Source: Chaetomium olivaceum (Eukaryota > Ascomycota > Sordariomycetes > Sordariales > Chaetomiaceae). From it: a stretch of DNA of 64,000 nucleotides. Below are positions 46,433 to 56,661 of the stretch, in pieces. Under the pieces are notes generated by a model. That model ran no database searches. It was not told the DNA's origin and saw nothing but the letters and a program-made list of their open reading frames with translations. The stretch is from contig JAYWVB010000002.1 of the NCBI GenBank assembly GCA_039881045.1, positions 248,001-312,000 of the forward strand. Direction: 5' to 3'. Within the stretch, counting starts at the first letter, position 1, and every line of letters starts with the position of its first letter. The translations under genes and the position numbers were made by a program.

Positions 46433-48679
46433 TCACCGAATCCGAATAATCTCATCCGGGCCCCTCTCCACACACGTAATCGCCTCCCCGTCCATAGCAC
46501 CATGAATGTACGCATCGCCCACGAACTCCATCGCACCATCCGGCCTCGGCCTCAACACATACGGCACCGTAGTCCCATACAGCACACAAATCACATCCCC
46601 GACCTCCACCCCAGGACACCCCAGCCCCAGCATCCCCGTCGCCGTACTCAAATACGGCCTGCCCGAACACATGGCCTTCATCGTCCCCGTAAACCTCAAC
46701 AACATGGCATACTCCTCCACCGGCAGTTTCCGCCGCCACGCCCGCACCGCGCTATCCGCAAACCTCTCCACCGCATCAGGCACGCCATGCAACTCCTCCG
46801 GCAGCGGGAACCCTTCCTCCCGGATCTGCCGGATCGCCTCGTCCCGCAACCGACAGCCCATCCAAAAGATGTGGTACGCCTCCAGCGCACGGCCCTCCAT
46901 CGCGGGGCCGTCGGCCGCAGAATGCGCCAGCAGCACGTCCACGTGGAACCGCGGGAACTGCTCCGGGCCGAGCCCGTACACCTTCTGGCAGAGCCGCATG
47001 CAGTCCTGCTCCCACAGGCGGGTGGCGGGGCCGTAGATGTCGTGGTGCTTCATGTTCTGGTTGTCCTCGCGGAAGGCGGTCTGGGGGATGATTTCGGCGA
47101 CGGTGTCGAGGCGGAAGCCCTGCGCGGTGAGCTCGCTGATGCTGATGGTGCGGTTGGTGAGGTGGGCGGTGTCGGGGGAGAGGCCGGCCGAGAAGCCGCA
47201 GGACGGGGTGGTGAATTGGGAGGCGAAGCGGGGTTTGCAGGCAAAGTTGGGGCACCAGGACGGGAGAGAGCTGCTAGATTTGGATTTGTCGCGGGAGGGG
47301 GCGCACGAGAGGAAGTACCATTCGGGGTCGTGCTCGAGCATGCATTTGGCGAATTGGGCGTAGAGCTGCCACAGGGTTTGGTTGGGTTGCACCGTTTGGA
47401 GGCTGGCCATGTACTCGCGCACTTGGCGGGGGGCGACGCCCATGATGGCGTGCACTCGGTCGGGCGCCATGGTGACTTGTCGTGAGCGGGACTCTCCGAC
47501 CAGGCCGCGGAATCGCCTGATGTCGAGCCCTTCCAGCATCTGCTCGATCGAGGCATCTCCCAACCGCAAGGCGTTCAGGTTGACGATACCGATGACGGCG
47601 TTATTCATGTCTTCTTCTGAAGCGCCCGGGAACTGGATCAGCTCCAGCGAGCCGTATGTCAAGATCTGGGACGCGAGCTCGACCAGGAGTTCGAAATCGA
47701 CCTCCTGGTAACCGCACATGACAATCAACTTGCGTGCAAGCAGCGCCTCTTGGACAGTCCACAAGCGACGAAACCATGGCCGCATGAACAGGTGCCCATA
47801 GTATTGTCCATGGTCCTCATTGATGGTCGCGGCTGTGTTCTCGGGCAAATCAGCCCTGGTAGCAGTCGCTTGATTCAAAGCGACCACCTCATCCAGCATT
47901 CGCCCCATGTTCTTCAACGCAGAATCGCTTTGGTTCGCCGTTGGACCAAGCCAGATAAACACCTTGCTCGCTTTGGAGTAGATCTCACCCATGCGATATA
48001 TCTGATCCAGCTTCTCGTCCTGGTCGTCCTGGTTGATGCAGATCTGGTCAATCCACAGAAGTTCGCGCGACCCTGTCGCATGCTGCGAGGCCTGCACCTG
48101 GTTCAGGACCTCAAGAACCGTCTCGGAGATGCTGAAGCTCTTCATGTCGAGGAACATACCCCGCCTTACGCTGGTCGGGTCCCAGCAGTATGAGATGGCA
48201 ATGTACGGCGGTGGCTTTGATAGCGGGTGGGATTCCAGATACGCCAAGGGGTGAGACCCCAATCCACCCAGCCGAAGAAACCGCGCATGCCCCTTGGGAA
48301 GTGGTGGGTATTGGTATGTTGTTGGTAGAGCCAGGGGCATGCGGGCGAGTTCTGTGTTGCCTTCGATGTCTTTCCTCTCGTGTAGTTCCGACACCACATC
48401 GCGCGTCTCGCCCGGCACGATGCCGGCATTGGTCATGGAGATATCCGCTACCGTCAAACTGTCGGGTGGTACGCCTAATGACTTGCTGAGTTGGGATATT
48501 ACCGATTCATGGTACTGTGGTGGAAGGCTTGCGATGCCCTCGCATAGAGAAGTACAGACATGAATGCCGGCTGCACTATGTTGTGCCGTTATTGGTGTCC
48601 CTAGTGATGCTGATTTCTGTTGACCCGGGACGTTATTGTCCCCCGACCCCTTGCGGTGGCGGCGAAAGAAGCGGCGCAT
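46433..48679 (-). CDS. HET-domain (heterokaryon incompatibility) protein
   Basis: An intronless frame of 748 aa with no break. The HET domain spans about residues 155-320: PPYIAISYCWDP (block 1), then LLWIDQICINQDDQDEKLDQ with YSKASKVFIWLGP (block 2), and RPWFRRLWTVQEALLARKLI (block 3), all in canonical order. The C-terminus ends with the common HET-family pattern DVICVLYGTTVPYVLRPR followed by FVGDAYIHGAMDGEA. HET proteins trigger programmed cell death when incompatible strains fuse, and related genes act in fungal immune-like responses. No NACHT, WD or ankyrin module is attached. The N-terminal basic stretch RRFFRRHRKG could be a targeting signal. It lies between the two inverted tRNA-Gly genes. 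Confidence 0.93.
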   Translation of the reverse strand: MRRFFRRHRKGSGDNNVPGQQKSASLGTPITAQHSAAGIHVCTSLCEGIASLPPQYHESVISQLSKSLGVPPDSLTVADISMTNAGIVPGETRDVVSELHERKDIEGNTELARMPLALPTTYQYPPLPKGHARFLRLGGLGSHPLAYLESHPLSKPPPYIAISYCWDPTSVRRGMFLDMKSFSISETVLEVLNQVQASQHATGSRELLWIDQICINQDDQDEKLDQIYRMGEIYSKASKVFIWLGPTANQSDSALKNMGRMLDEVVALNQATATRADLPENTAATINEDHGQYYGHLFMRPWFRRLWTVQEALLARKLIVMCGYQEVDFELLVELASQILTYGSLELIQFPGASEEDMNNAVIGIVNLNALRLGDASIEQMLEGLDIRRFRGLVGESRSRQVTMAPDRVHAIMGVAPRQVREYMASLQTVQPNQTLWQLYAQFAKCMLEHDPEWYFLSCAPSRDKSKSSSSLPSWCPNFACKPRFASQFTTPSCGFSAGLSPDTAHLTNRTISISELTAQGFRLDTVAEIIPQTAFREDNQNMKHHDIYGPATRLWEQDCMRLCQKVYGLGPEQFPRFHVDVLLAHSAADGPAMEGRALEAYHIFWMGCRLRDEAIRQIREEGFPLPEELHGVPDAVERFADSAVRAWRRKLPVEEYAMLLRFTGTMKAMCSGRPYLSTATGMLGLGCPGVEVGDVICVLYGTTVPYVLRPRPDGAMEFVGDAYIHGAMDGEAITCVERGPDEIIRIR

Positions 48680-48947
48680 TTCGATGTTGATTTGGAGGTG
48701 TCAGTTTGGGCGCCAATCTGTTGCGTGCTTGGTGGTTTTTCTTCGTAAATGTACATACCTGATTGAGATGCGGGGTATCAACCGTTTTGATGCCCGAGTG
48801 ACTTGTCCCAGATTCCGAGGCTGTGCACTGTGTGCTGAGATGACGATATGGGAAGAACAACTCAGCAGCCTAACGTGATCAGGAAATCGAAATCTCATAA
48901 AGTCGTATACAACACAGCAAATACCCCAACTATGTAAGCCCTGAAAT

Positions 48948-49661
48948 TCATCCCTCGACCTTTTTGATGTCCTGGGCCTGTAGTTTCAACTCGGCCTCGT
49001 TGAACTCGTCATCCTCAGTCGGCAGCTCCAAATGAAATTTGGACATCTGCGCCGCCAAAATGTCCACGTCCCCGTCTGTCTCAAAAGCGAGAATGTGCCC
49101 TCCCCGCTGCCTGTCTTCGGCAATGAAGTGGAAGTGGTCTCCAGCCACGTTCACACCCATTACATACTGTGGACATCTGAACCCGACAATGGTGCCCTTG
49201 ATGTTTCTGAAAGTGTGCGTGGTCTGGCGGGCGCACACAGCCACCATGCCTTCTCTAGGATTGATCTGTCCGCCGGCTGTCCTTACGTTGATCTCCTTGA
49301 ACACACCGTCCATCCTCACCACCAGAAAGTGGTTTCGCGCCTTCGGGAATAAACCCGTCAGCAACTTTTCCAGGCTTGCCTTGCCGACTACTGTAGCCCT
49401 CAACTTGATGGTGGGTTTGAATCGCGTCACGGTGGCGAAAGGCGTGACTGTTTCTTCGGGGTTGATGTGCACGACCGACCCGTCGGCCTTCATTTGGTAG
49501 ACGTCGCCATCGAGCACAATCATCTCGCCATTCATGTTCCGAAAGGTTCCGAGGCCGTGGTCGCCATGCTCGAGAATGCGTGCAATGGGTGTACCATGTG
49601 AGGCGACGCCATCCACGAGGGCCGAAACGATGGAATACTGAAAAACTTCGTTGTATGCCAT
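48948..49661 (-). CDS. Alpha-acetolactate decarboxylase (bacterial type)
   Basis: Intronless; 237 aa from the ATG at 49661, or 260 aa if the upstream ATG at 49730 is used. The shorter start fits bacterial homologues, which begin near FQYSIVSALVDGVASHG. The conserved core includes ILEHGDHGLGTFRNMNGEMI and LDGDVYQMKADGSV, the Arg region around EINVRTAGGQ, and the zinc-ligand motif HFHFIAEDRQRGGH. The His-x-His then 11-residue spacing to the third His matches characterised AlsD/BudA enzymes. The reaction converts 2-acetolactate to acetoin with release of CO2, diverting pyruvate carbon or removing excess acetolactate. No mitochondrial signal is evident. The lack of introns and the restricted distribution suggest bacterial origin, followed by fungal codon adaptation. 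Confidence 0.93.
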   Translation of the reverse strand: MAYNEVFQYSIVSALVDGVASHGTPIARILEHGDHGLGTFRNMNGEMIVLDGDVYQMKADGSVVHINPEETVTPFATVTRFKPTIKLRATVVGKASLEKLLTGLFPKARNHFLVVRMDGVFKEINVRTAGGQINPREGMVAVCARQTTHTFRNIKGTIVGFRCPQYVMGVNVAGDHFHFIAEDRQRGGHILAFETDGDVDILAAQMSKFHLELPTEDDEFNEAELKLQAQDIKKVEG

Positions 49662-50432
49662 CTTGGCGGCTGTTTGGGAAGCTGACGACGAGCGTGGTAA
49701 TTTTAGGTTGCGTGGGCGGATATTGGGCAAGAAGGGGCCGGATTCGGCGCTGCGGCAGAGTCTGAGGTTTGTCTATTTACGGGCTTTGGAGCCCAAGTGC
49801 GTCCTGGTCGCTGAACATCAACGAGAAGGCTTCTTAAACTCGGTAACTACAGCAAGTCTCGGAAACACAAAAACGGAGTCCGAAATATGCATTGCGTGTG
49901 CTTACTCACGACATTGCGGAGGCTCACTAAGATCGACGAAGTCATGCCAGTGCACGCTTTACTCCATGTTCGGAGTTAGGTAATTCTACGCCGACTTTCG
50001 CTGCTTGTTGAACATCATGGCAAAGCCCCACCAGGCAAGTGTTCGGCCCGCACCCCCTGCCCAATCTTGACCTCCGTGTCTCGGCACCCTGTACACAGTA
50101 TAGTACCGTAATCGGGTATGCTTGCACACATCCATCGGTACCCTCCCCAAACCCGACAGTTACAGTTATTGGGCAACATAAAAAAAATAGCTACTGAAAG
50201 ACGGAGACTGGGCGTTTTCACCGCCCGGAATATTCCTCAGGGACGCCACACACGATAAATAATTTTCCAGGGGTATGAAAACCGAAGCAAAACCTCATTG
50301 TGTCCCGCTCTTCCCTGATGGAACCTGATTGTGCGACCTCGACAGAACGGTCGATAAATGCCCACTCGCCCAAAGCCAGCACATGGGGCGCCTCGGGAAG
50401 GGCCAAGCAGCAAGATGCGTCAAGCAGCAAGA
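49662..50432. other. Intergenic region
   Basis: Upstream region of the decarboxylase gene. It ends with a 17-bp tandem duplication next to the tRNA-Gly gene. No gene was seen. Confidence 0.5.
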
Positions 50433-50438
50433 TGCGTC
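50405..50438. repeat. 17-bp tandem duplication at the tRNA-Gly 3' end
   Basis: The unit CAAGCAGCAAGATGCGT occurs twice in a row. The inner copy's last bases, TGCGT, are the 3' end of the minus-strand tRNA-Gly gene (discriminator plus acceptor bases). Confidence 0.85.
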
Positions 50439-50503
50439 AGCCGCGAATCGAACGCGGGGCCCATCGATGGCAACGATGGATTTTACCACTAAACCACTGA
50501 CGC
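50433..50503 (-). tRNA. tRNA-Gly (GCC), second copy
   Basis: Identical over all 71 nt to the copy at 43997-44067, but on the opposite strand. It has the same acceptor stem, GCC anticodon and T arm. Flanking bases are unrelated to the first copy. No T run follows directly; the 3' side instead carries the 17-bp tandem duplication. Confidence 0.97.
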
Positions 50504-50975
50504 TGGTAGTTTTGGATGATGGTTGAGTGGAGTTGACGGTCGGCGGTCTTTGTGGTGCTGCGGTGAGGGCTTGCATGTTGCAACCCTGCAGACTGTTAGC
50601 AGCAGACCGCCAGCCAAGCAGCGGGGCGAAGAGGCGACGCTCGGTCCCTATCAGAAGGATTGCATTTTGCTGGCTCAGGAAATACTCACAACTCCTTCTT
50701 GAATAAGTCCACTTCCAATCCCCCGCTAAATCAAACTCCAATCTCCCTTCGCTCAAGTTTCCAGGAGAAATTAAGGACTGTTAACCAAGGTCAGCCAGCA
50801 ACGCCTACGAAGTACCAGGTAACCTGGAAATGAGCAACCTCCCTGCCGGCTCCACCTTTCCTCAAGCCCTCCCTCCCGCGGCCCGGCTCCACAACCACGC
50901 CCACAGGAATGAGTCAACCAAACCCCCGAATTCCTTTCATCAACCTAACCAGGTCACCGGCAACATATCAAACAA
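50504..50975. other. Spacer between tRNA genes
   Basis: 472 bp with no recognised gene. Confidence 0.5.
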
Positions 50976-51067
50976 GGGCCGCTGGTCTAGTGGTATGATT
51001 CTCGCTTAGGGTTCACTCCTGAGTACTGTTCTGCGAGAGGTCCCGGGTTCAATCCCCGGGTGGCCCC
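50976..51067 (+). tRNA. tRNA-Pro (AGG) with intron
   Basis: The acceptor stem GGGCCGC/GTGGCCC has one G-T pair, with C as discriminator. The A box is TGGTCTAGTGGTATGA. The anticodon stem CTCGC/GCGAG encloses TTAGGG, a 20-nt intron starting TTCACTCC, then T. The T arm is CCCGGGTTCAATCCCCGGG. The intron sits one base after the anticodon, the standard place for nuclear tRNA introns. Confidence 0.95.
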
Positions 51068-51417
51068 GTCACATCTCTCTCCTTCTCATCTGACCGTGGG
51101 AAGGGTGGTTGCTCTTTTTGAGCAATGTAATTATTTTGGTTGCTACTGTCTGCTACGCAGAGCTTTGTTTACGCGATAAGTGGAGGTAACACGACGCTGC
51201 TTTTTTGAAGACAGCCTCCGGTAGCATGGTCGTTCGGATTAGTAGCCCAGGAGATGCAGCCAGAATGGCTGGCGCCGGTTGAGTGTTCTGTCCTGGCAAG
51301 AACTGCATCTTGTGCACCACCCAACAGTTTCTCAGTGCCAGCTTTAGACTTTAGACGCTCCCAGAAATGATATTATCCCTCAACCAAACCCAGCATCGCT
51401 GCCTCGAGACCCCCCTT
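51068..51417. other. Intergenic region
   Basis: 350 bp between tRNA-Pro and the 3' end of the DUF1917 gene. Nothing was recognised. Confidence 0.5.
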
Positions 51418-52193
51418 TCAACCCCCCGCCAGCATCTCGCTACTCCCATAGATGCTCGCCCGAATCCCATACTCATTGTTCTCATAAATCCCTAAATGGG
51501 TATACGCATCACACTTGTACGTGATCCCCTGTGGCATGTCCGCCCTGACCAGTCCCAGCGCCACCAGCCCATCCAACACCCTCTTCACATCCGTAACATC
51601 AGTAAAGTCCCTGGTATACACACATATCAACCGCGAAGGATCCCCCTGCAACCCCGACGTCGACACCTTGGCACCAATCCCAAGCCGACCGGCATCCACC
51701 CCCTCACACACCACCGCCACACCTCATTCACCTCATGTTCCTGAGGAAACAACATCCACTAAATCCGCACCCTATCAGTCGCCCGCCCTCCAGTCAGATC
51801 AAAGCAGGTTTCAACGTACCTTCCCCCCGCGACACCAAACCTCCCCGCCAACGCCCCGATCTCCCTCACCAGCAACCCACGAAACCCATCCACCTTCTCC
51901 CGCAAACAATCACCCTCCAATTCCAGCCCCGCCGCCTCTACCGCCTGCCAGAACTCGGCCAGCAGCGCCGTGCCCGCGCGCGTGAAGCCCTCGACGTCGC
52001 CCCCCGTGCCGTCGACGCCGACCCCCGGGTTGTGGTGGTGGTGGGGGTTGGCGATCCAGTACCAGCGCGGGAGCAGGTGCCGAGGGGTGGTGTAGGGGGC
52101 TTGGGCGGGGGGCAGGCGCTGGAGGAAGTGGGCGAGGGGTTCGTGCGGGTGGCGGGCGTCGGGCGGTGGCGGGGTTGGGGGGTTGGAAGACAT
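51418..52193 (-). CDS. DUF1917 / UPF0696 (C11orf68-like) protein, two frame breaks
   Basis: Exons 52193-51820 and 51758-51418 flank a 61-bp intron (donor GTACGT). Exon 1 begins MSSNPPTPPPP and has LPRWYWIANPHHHHNPG, REKVDGFRGLLVREIGALAG and RFGV. Exon 2 has WMLFPQEHEVNEVWR, then GVDAGRLGIGAKVSTSG, LICVYTRDFTDVTDVKRVLD and KCDAYTHLGIYENNEYGIR. This order matches the eIF4E-like UPF0696 fold, whose cellular role is unknown. One G appears to be missing in a G run near 51823-51828 (so that GGK leads into WMLFP) and one base near 51716 (VWR to VVCEG). Restoring both gives 238 aa with every intron phase correct. Confidence 0.75.
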
Positions 52194-53578
52194 GGTATGT
52201 ATGGTTAACTCTGGGGCGGGGAGGTAGGTGTCTGGGGTTGAGGGTCTGGGTTTGGGGGCGGAAGGTTTTGTACATACATGTACATATGGATGTGGAGGGC
52301 GATGCTTGGAGATTTGGGGGATGTTGAGTTTAACTAGGATAACCGAGCATGCAGTCATCTTCTGCGCGGTGGGTACTGGTTGTGATTGGTGCGTCGCAGT
52401 TTGCACTAGGATGGTCATATCATGAAGGATGCTGGACGGAGGAATACTTGTCCGCTTGGGGGCTTTTCTGACCACATCAGTGGGAACCTTGCTATATCAG
52501 CCTGAAAAGCTTCAAGGTGGCTTTGTTAGGTACAGGCCATGTTGCGATTATGTCCTTCGCTGTTGCAGTTATGCTATGTACACTGAGAAGACTCTACCGA
52601 CATTCTACAACATGCGCTCCTCTCCACCATCCCATTTCTCCCCTTTATGGAAGACGTAACAGCAGGGCTTATATAGATAAATTGTGATTACCGTCGTGCA
52701 GGGACCTATCCGAACCATTGGTAGTTCGAACCAATCCTGAGGAACGGGTTGTGTTCCTTGCTCTGAAGAATATCTTCAGGGGCACCGATCCCAAAATGCG
52801 CTAGCTGTAGAAGCGCGTAACTTCCTGGACGCCCACTGACATGTAAGTCTTCCGTGGCAGACGTCGGACCAGCCCAAGGGCCATGGGGAAACAAAACAAC
52901 ATAAATCCACCAATCGTGTAAACCATCACTTCTGAGGTACTTTTGGCAACCATGGAAAGGGCATCGGTCGCTCAATGCCAGCCCGCCACGTCTCCATGCT
53001 ACTCGCGAGTCGAGCGGGATATCACAACCCATTTTAGATCCTGTTCATCCTACGAGGCGTTCTCGCATTGAACTATGTATTGCGTTTTGTCGGTAGGCCG
53101 TATGAGGGGCAGATCAGAAAACGTGCCCTCTTCCTCGGCCCCCAACAAAGACTTTTACGGATATATATGGAGCGCCCAGCCCCGGCGAACTGCAACATCA
53201 GACTCCTGCGCGGTGATGCATCCACTTCTGCGGAGGCCACGAACCAAACAAGCATGGATGGGTGACAGGGTCTATGGATAACGGCCCCCAAAATGATCTT
53301 CAAATTTGGACAACAAGAGGCTAACGTGGCCTACCTGAGCTGAACGACATAGGAAGAACATTGGTCCATCTGAGTATAAAAGCATCTTCTCATCCCTCGA
53401 GTACGCTACTTACTTGGTCCTTCAACCTCACCAACAAACACTCAACATCACTTCAAACCTATCGTTACTTCGATACTTGAAAAGATATCAAGTAAGTACT
53501 CAGCGCTTCGCCATTGACCACTCAGCTGGTCTGAAACGACGACTAGGTCCCCACATTGACCATACTGCAGGACTCATC
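52194..53578. other. Long intergenic region
   Basis: About 1.4 kb between divergent genes. A 108-codon minus-strand frame (52706-53032) is the only longer ORF, and it has no recognised domain or supporting context. The right end carries the promoter and a possible 5' UTR intron (GTAAGT at 53492 to TAG at 53546) of the small secreted protein gene. Confidence 0.4.
53375..53382 (+). promoter_or_regulatory. TATA box of the small Cys-rich protein gene
   Basis: TATAAAAG, followed about 100 bp later by a likely 5' UTR intron, and 204 bp before the ATG at 53579. A strong TATA box fits an inducible or highly expressed secreted protein. Confidence 0.5.
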
Positions 53579-53920
53579 ATGAAGCTCGTCGCCAGTAACT
53601 CCGCCCTGCTCGTTACGGTGGTTTCCTGCCTCGCTGGAACCACCCTCGCCGCTTCTTGCGTCCGCCAAAACACCGGAGTCTTCCACTATATCGTGGAAAC
53701 CACCAACTTGCCCGACATCTCCGGCGTCTGCGGTGGCCTTTGGGACAACCTGAAGCGTTTCGGTGGCTGCTCTGTCTCCAACAGCTTCTGCGGTGCCCGT
53801 GGCAGCGACAACCACCTTGTCTGGGAATTCACTGTTCCTAACGCTTGCAACGGTGGTATGGTGGAGTCGACTTGGTGGGAGGCTACCCGGAACCAATGGG
53901 GCGGTATCGACTGCCCTTAG
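53579..53920 (+). CDS. Small secreted Cys-rich protein (candidate effector)
   Basis: Single coding exon, 113 aa. The signal peptide is MKLVASNSALLVTVVSCLAG, with cleavage likely after TLAA. The mature part of about 88 residues holds six cysteines (ASCVRQ, GVCGGLW, GGCSVS, SFCGAR, NACNGG and the near-terminal DCP), enough for three disulphides. It is Gly- and Trp-rich (STWWEATRNQWGG). I do not recognise the family; it has general features of fungal effectors and secreted antimicrobial-type proteins. The promoter has a TATAAAAG box, and the leader probably contains a 55-bp intron. Confidence 0.75.
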   Translation: MKLVASNSALLVTVVSCLAGTTLAASCVRQNTGVFHYIVETTNLPDISGVCGGLWDNLKRFGGCSVSNSFCGARGSDNHLVWEFTVPNACNGGMVESTWWEATRNQWGGIDCP

Positions 53921-54796
53921 GTGCGCCTCGCTCAGCGTGAAACCGGGGGGCAGCAAGTTAGGGGATAGTTGAGTGGTTTTTGGCAACTGAAGTCACTGTT
54001 CGTCGGGGTGTAAGCAGCGAGAAGTTCAGGGTGGGCGATAGTGAAATATAAATACTTTTGGTTGGTCGGAAATCAGTATTCCATTCTGGCCTGCCGAGTG
54101 GACGCCCTAGCGCGCCACGACCTTGACGACGATTTGAAACCCATCCCTGGCCACGGGCCGGATGTGGTCCGGGTTTCCAACGGCGCGGCTGCCGTGGTGA
54201 CTGGCTGTGTGACCCGGTGTCCAACCCATCACAGTTAATCACACCATCCCCCGGCCTATCTACTCCACTGGCGACCGGTTTTGATCCTCGTCGAGGACAT
54301 TTTGGAATCTGGGAGAATGAAAGTATGTTGACGAGGTGCCGATCCGCCAAGAAAAACGCGGGCTTCTCTGAAGTTGGGGCCGCGGTGAGGGCCCGCAGCC
54401 TCCGAGTCGACAAGGCCGATACAGAGGCTTGTCGCGGTGCCGGGGTAAAGGGCTGGTGCTCGTTTTGTCTCAGCATGCTTCAGATGCTGACTCGGGTATC
54501 CTTGGAAGCTGCCGTATGCTTTCGCCATCTTTCTTCGCGAAGGGTTCGACACAAGATCACTCTGTCTTAACAACACAGCCCCGGGGCTGACTTTGATCAT
54601 TTCCATCCGGCGACAATGACTCCGCAACCTTTAAAAAGTGCAATGATGTAAACCACAATGCCTTTCCATGAACACCAATTTCTTCGATCCCCCGAACGCC
54701 ATAAGAATTTCCGGGTATCATGTCCATTCCCAGTACCAGCAACCAAACGCCGCAAGATGACATCCCTGAAAATTTCGTGTCCTGCCTCCCTCATCT
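53921..54796. other. Intergenic region between convergent genes
   Basis: Only short unsupported frames on both strands. No repeat or RNA gene was recognised. Confidence 0.45.
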
Positions 54797-56661
54797 TCAC
54801 TCATACATGTCCAGGGCGCGGACACGGTCTCCCAACTGTAAAAAGCACATGTCAGCATCCAAGCAAACCACGAAGCCCCACCACCGGCAAGCGCGACACA
54901 TACCTCGGCCATCGTGATATCGCCATCCGACAGCGCGACCAACAAATTCCGCATCTGGCGGAAACGATGCGCATCCTCCTTGCGCTCTTCCTTCAGCCGC
55001 TCAAACGCCTCCTCCATCTCGTCCTGCTTGTCGTCCAGCTCCGCGACCTTGCCCTCGCGCTCCTCGTCCGCGCGCTCGAAGCGCGCCGCCTCGGCGTCCT
55101 CCCGCAGCACGCTCAGCTGCCGGATCCGCTCGAACACGGCAGCCATGTGGTCGCCGCCGTCGTGGTCGGCAGCGGCCCACTGGCTGCCGTGCCGCCGGAT
55201 CGCGAACAGCAGCTCCTCCTGCCGCTCCACCATCGCCTCGAGGGCGGTGAGGAGGGCGCCGAAGTTGGCCAGGACGGCGGCGGCGGGTTGGTGCGCCTCG
55301 AGCGCGGCGAGGCGGGCGGAGAGGTCGGCCAGTGTGCTGGCGGTGAGGTGGTGATTGCCTGCGAGGGCGGCAGCGGGGAACGGGGAGTTGGCGGCGGCGG
55401 GGGGCGGGGCGGTAAAGGCGGAGGGGGAGGGGGCAGAGGGGGGAGCGGAGGCGGCGGGGGAGACCGGGGGCAAGCGTCGTACGCAGCGACACGGCGGGAG
55501 AGGGTGCGCATATGCGCAAGCTGGGTGGTGAGGAGGACTTGTTTCACCTCGGCCCGGTGGTTGAAGGTGTCGTCCCAGCTGGTCTCGACAAATTGGTGGT
55601 TGCGGAAGATGGCTGCCGCAACAAGGACGTTGGTCGCCTGTTGGTCGAACTGGCCATTGGTGGCCAGCTCCAACAGGGTGCCAACGTCGTTGTCCGCGGC
55701 AGCCATCAACGCGTCCAGGTTCTCTCTGGTCGTCTGGTTCTGGACTGCCTCCAGCGCCCGTCTTATCTCCGCCATGTTGAAGGGGCTGTCGGGGTCGGTC
55801 GGGTTGCTTGGGGTGGTGGTGGGAGCGGCGGTCAGGACCATCGCACTCTCGTCGGCGGTGCCTGCGTTCTAAATCAGTCAGCAATGGGCGAACAAAGCTG
55901 AGTAAGTCATAAGTGCCAGAAAACGCCAGAGTGCTGCATCTCCAAGGAGCTTTATGGGAACAAAGTTCCGTAACGCTCAAACAGTCTGCGCGACGAAGCC
56001 GCGCTGCCAGGCAACGGCTTCCGGCCTGACACATGAAGTGTACCTGGAGACCCTCCCATGCGGACAACTGGTGAGAGGCTACTCTGAGATCTGCAGGTCC
56101 GAGAACCCCGACCTGGAGAGCCATAGCGACGGAGAGGTTTCCCTTTCGGTGCGCCCACACCAGACAGCCCTCGCTCAAAATCCGCCTCATCTTTCAGTCC
56201 GGCGCACAGGTCCAGACCGGGTGATAAGGATGTTGGTTTCTTGGTGGTGTAGGCGGCTGTGGTTTATGCCCGGGAGGTTTCTTCGGCAGCAAACGAAGGG
56301 TGATCAAAGACGTGCGGTCGCGGGTAAGGGGAAACGATAGTGTAACGGCGTTCTGGGTCTGGAACATCGATGTACAAAAATGTGTGATCGAGGACTTACC
56401 ATGGCACCTGGGCTTCCGCCACCAGTGGTTCGCTCGCTCGCGGGGCCGGGCTCGTTGTCGACTTCCATGTGGCTAACATCCTAACCAACCTGTTAGGTCA
56501 CTGATCGCGACGGGAGGATATCCGATGCCAAAGGGGGCAGTTGGGCGGAGGGGGCAGATTCTTACCTGGTCGGCAGCGGCGAACTGCTCCTGCTCCTTGG
56601 CGGTCTGCTTGGCGACCTCATTCCGCTTGTGACGGTTGCTCTTGTTGGTGACAAAAGGCAT
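54797..56661 (-). CDS. Uncharacterised coiled-coil protein, one frame break
   Basis: Four exons are inferred: 56661-56566, 56480-56400, 55868-54904 and 54835-54797, all joined in phase by GT-AG introns. The N-terminus MPFVTNKSNRHKRNEVAKQT is basic, followed by an acidic linker (SHMEVDNEPGPASERTT). The middle is helical (MAEIRRALEAVQNQTTRENL, NGQFDQQATNVLVAAAIF). After an Ala/Pro stretch comes a long coiled coil (LSARLAALEAHQPAAAVLAN, EEREGKVAELDDKQDEMEEA). It ends LGDRVRALDMYE. The frame changes in a G/C run near 55466-55470 between AAYDACP and PVSPAAS; one missing base restores about 393 aa. No family was recognised. A (GT)n microsatellite lies upstream at about 56775-56793. Confidence 0.6.

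Noticed and set aside
46367..47485. 372-codon plus-strand open frame
   Set aside because: Antisense to the intact HET gene; low-complexity translation.
52706..53032. 108-codon minus-strand frame as a gene
   Set aside because: No domain, no signal peptide, no supporting splice or promoter evidence.
54658..55872. 404-codon plus-strand open frame
   Set aside because: Antisense to the coiled-coil gene; Gly/Val-rich shadow of the Pro/Ala-rich stretch.
55868..56190. Extension of the coiled-coil gene's alternate frame into 5' sequence
   Set aside because: It crosses the inferred intron; the spliced model with exons at 56400-56661 gives better composition and clean junctions.
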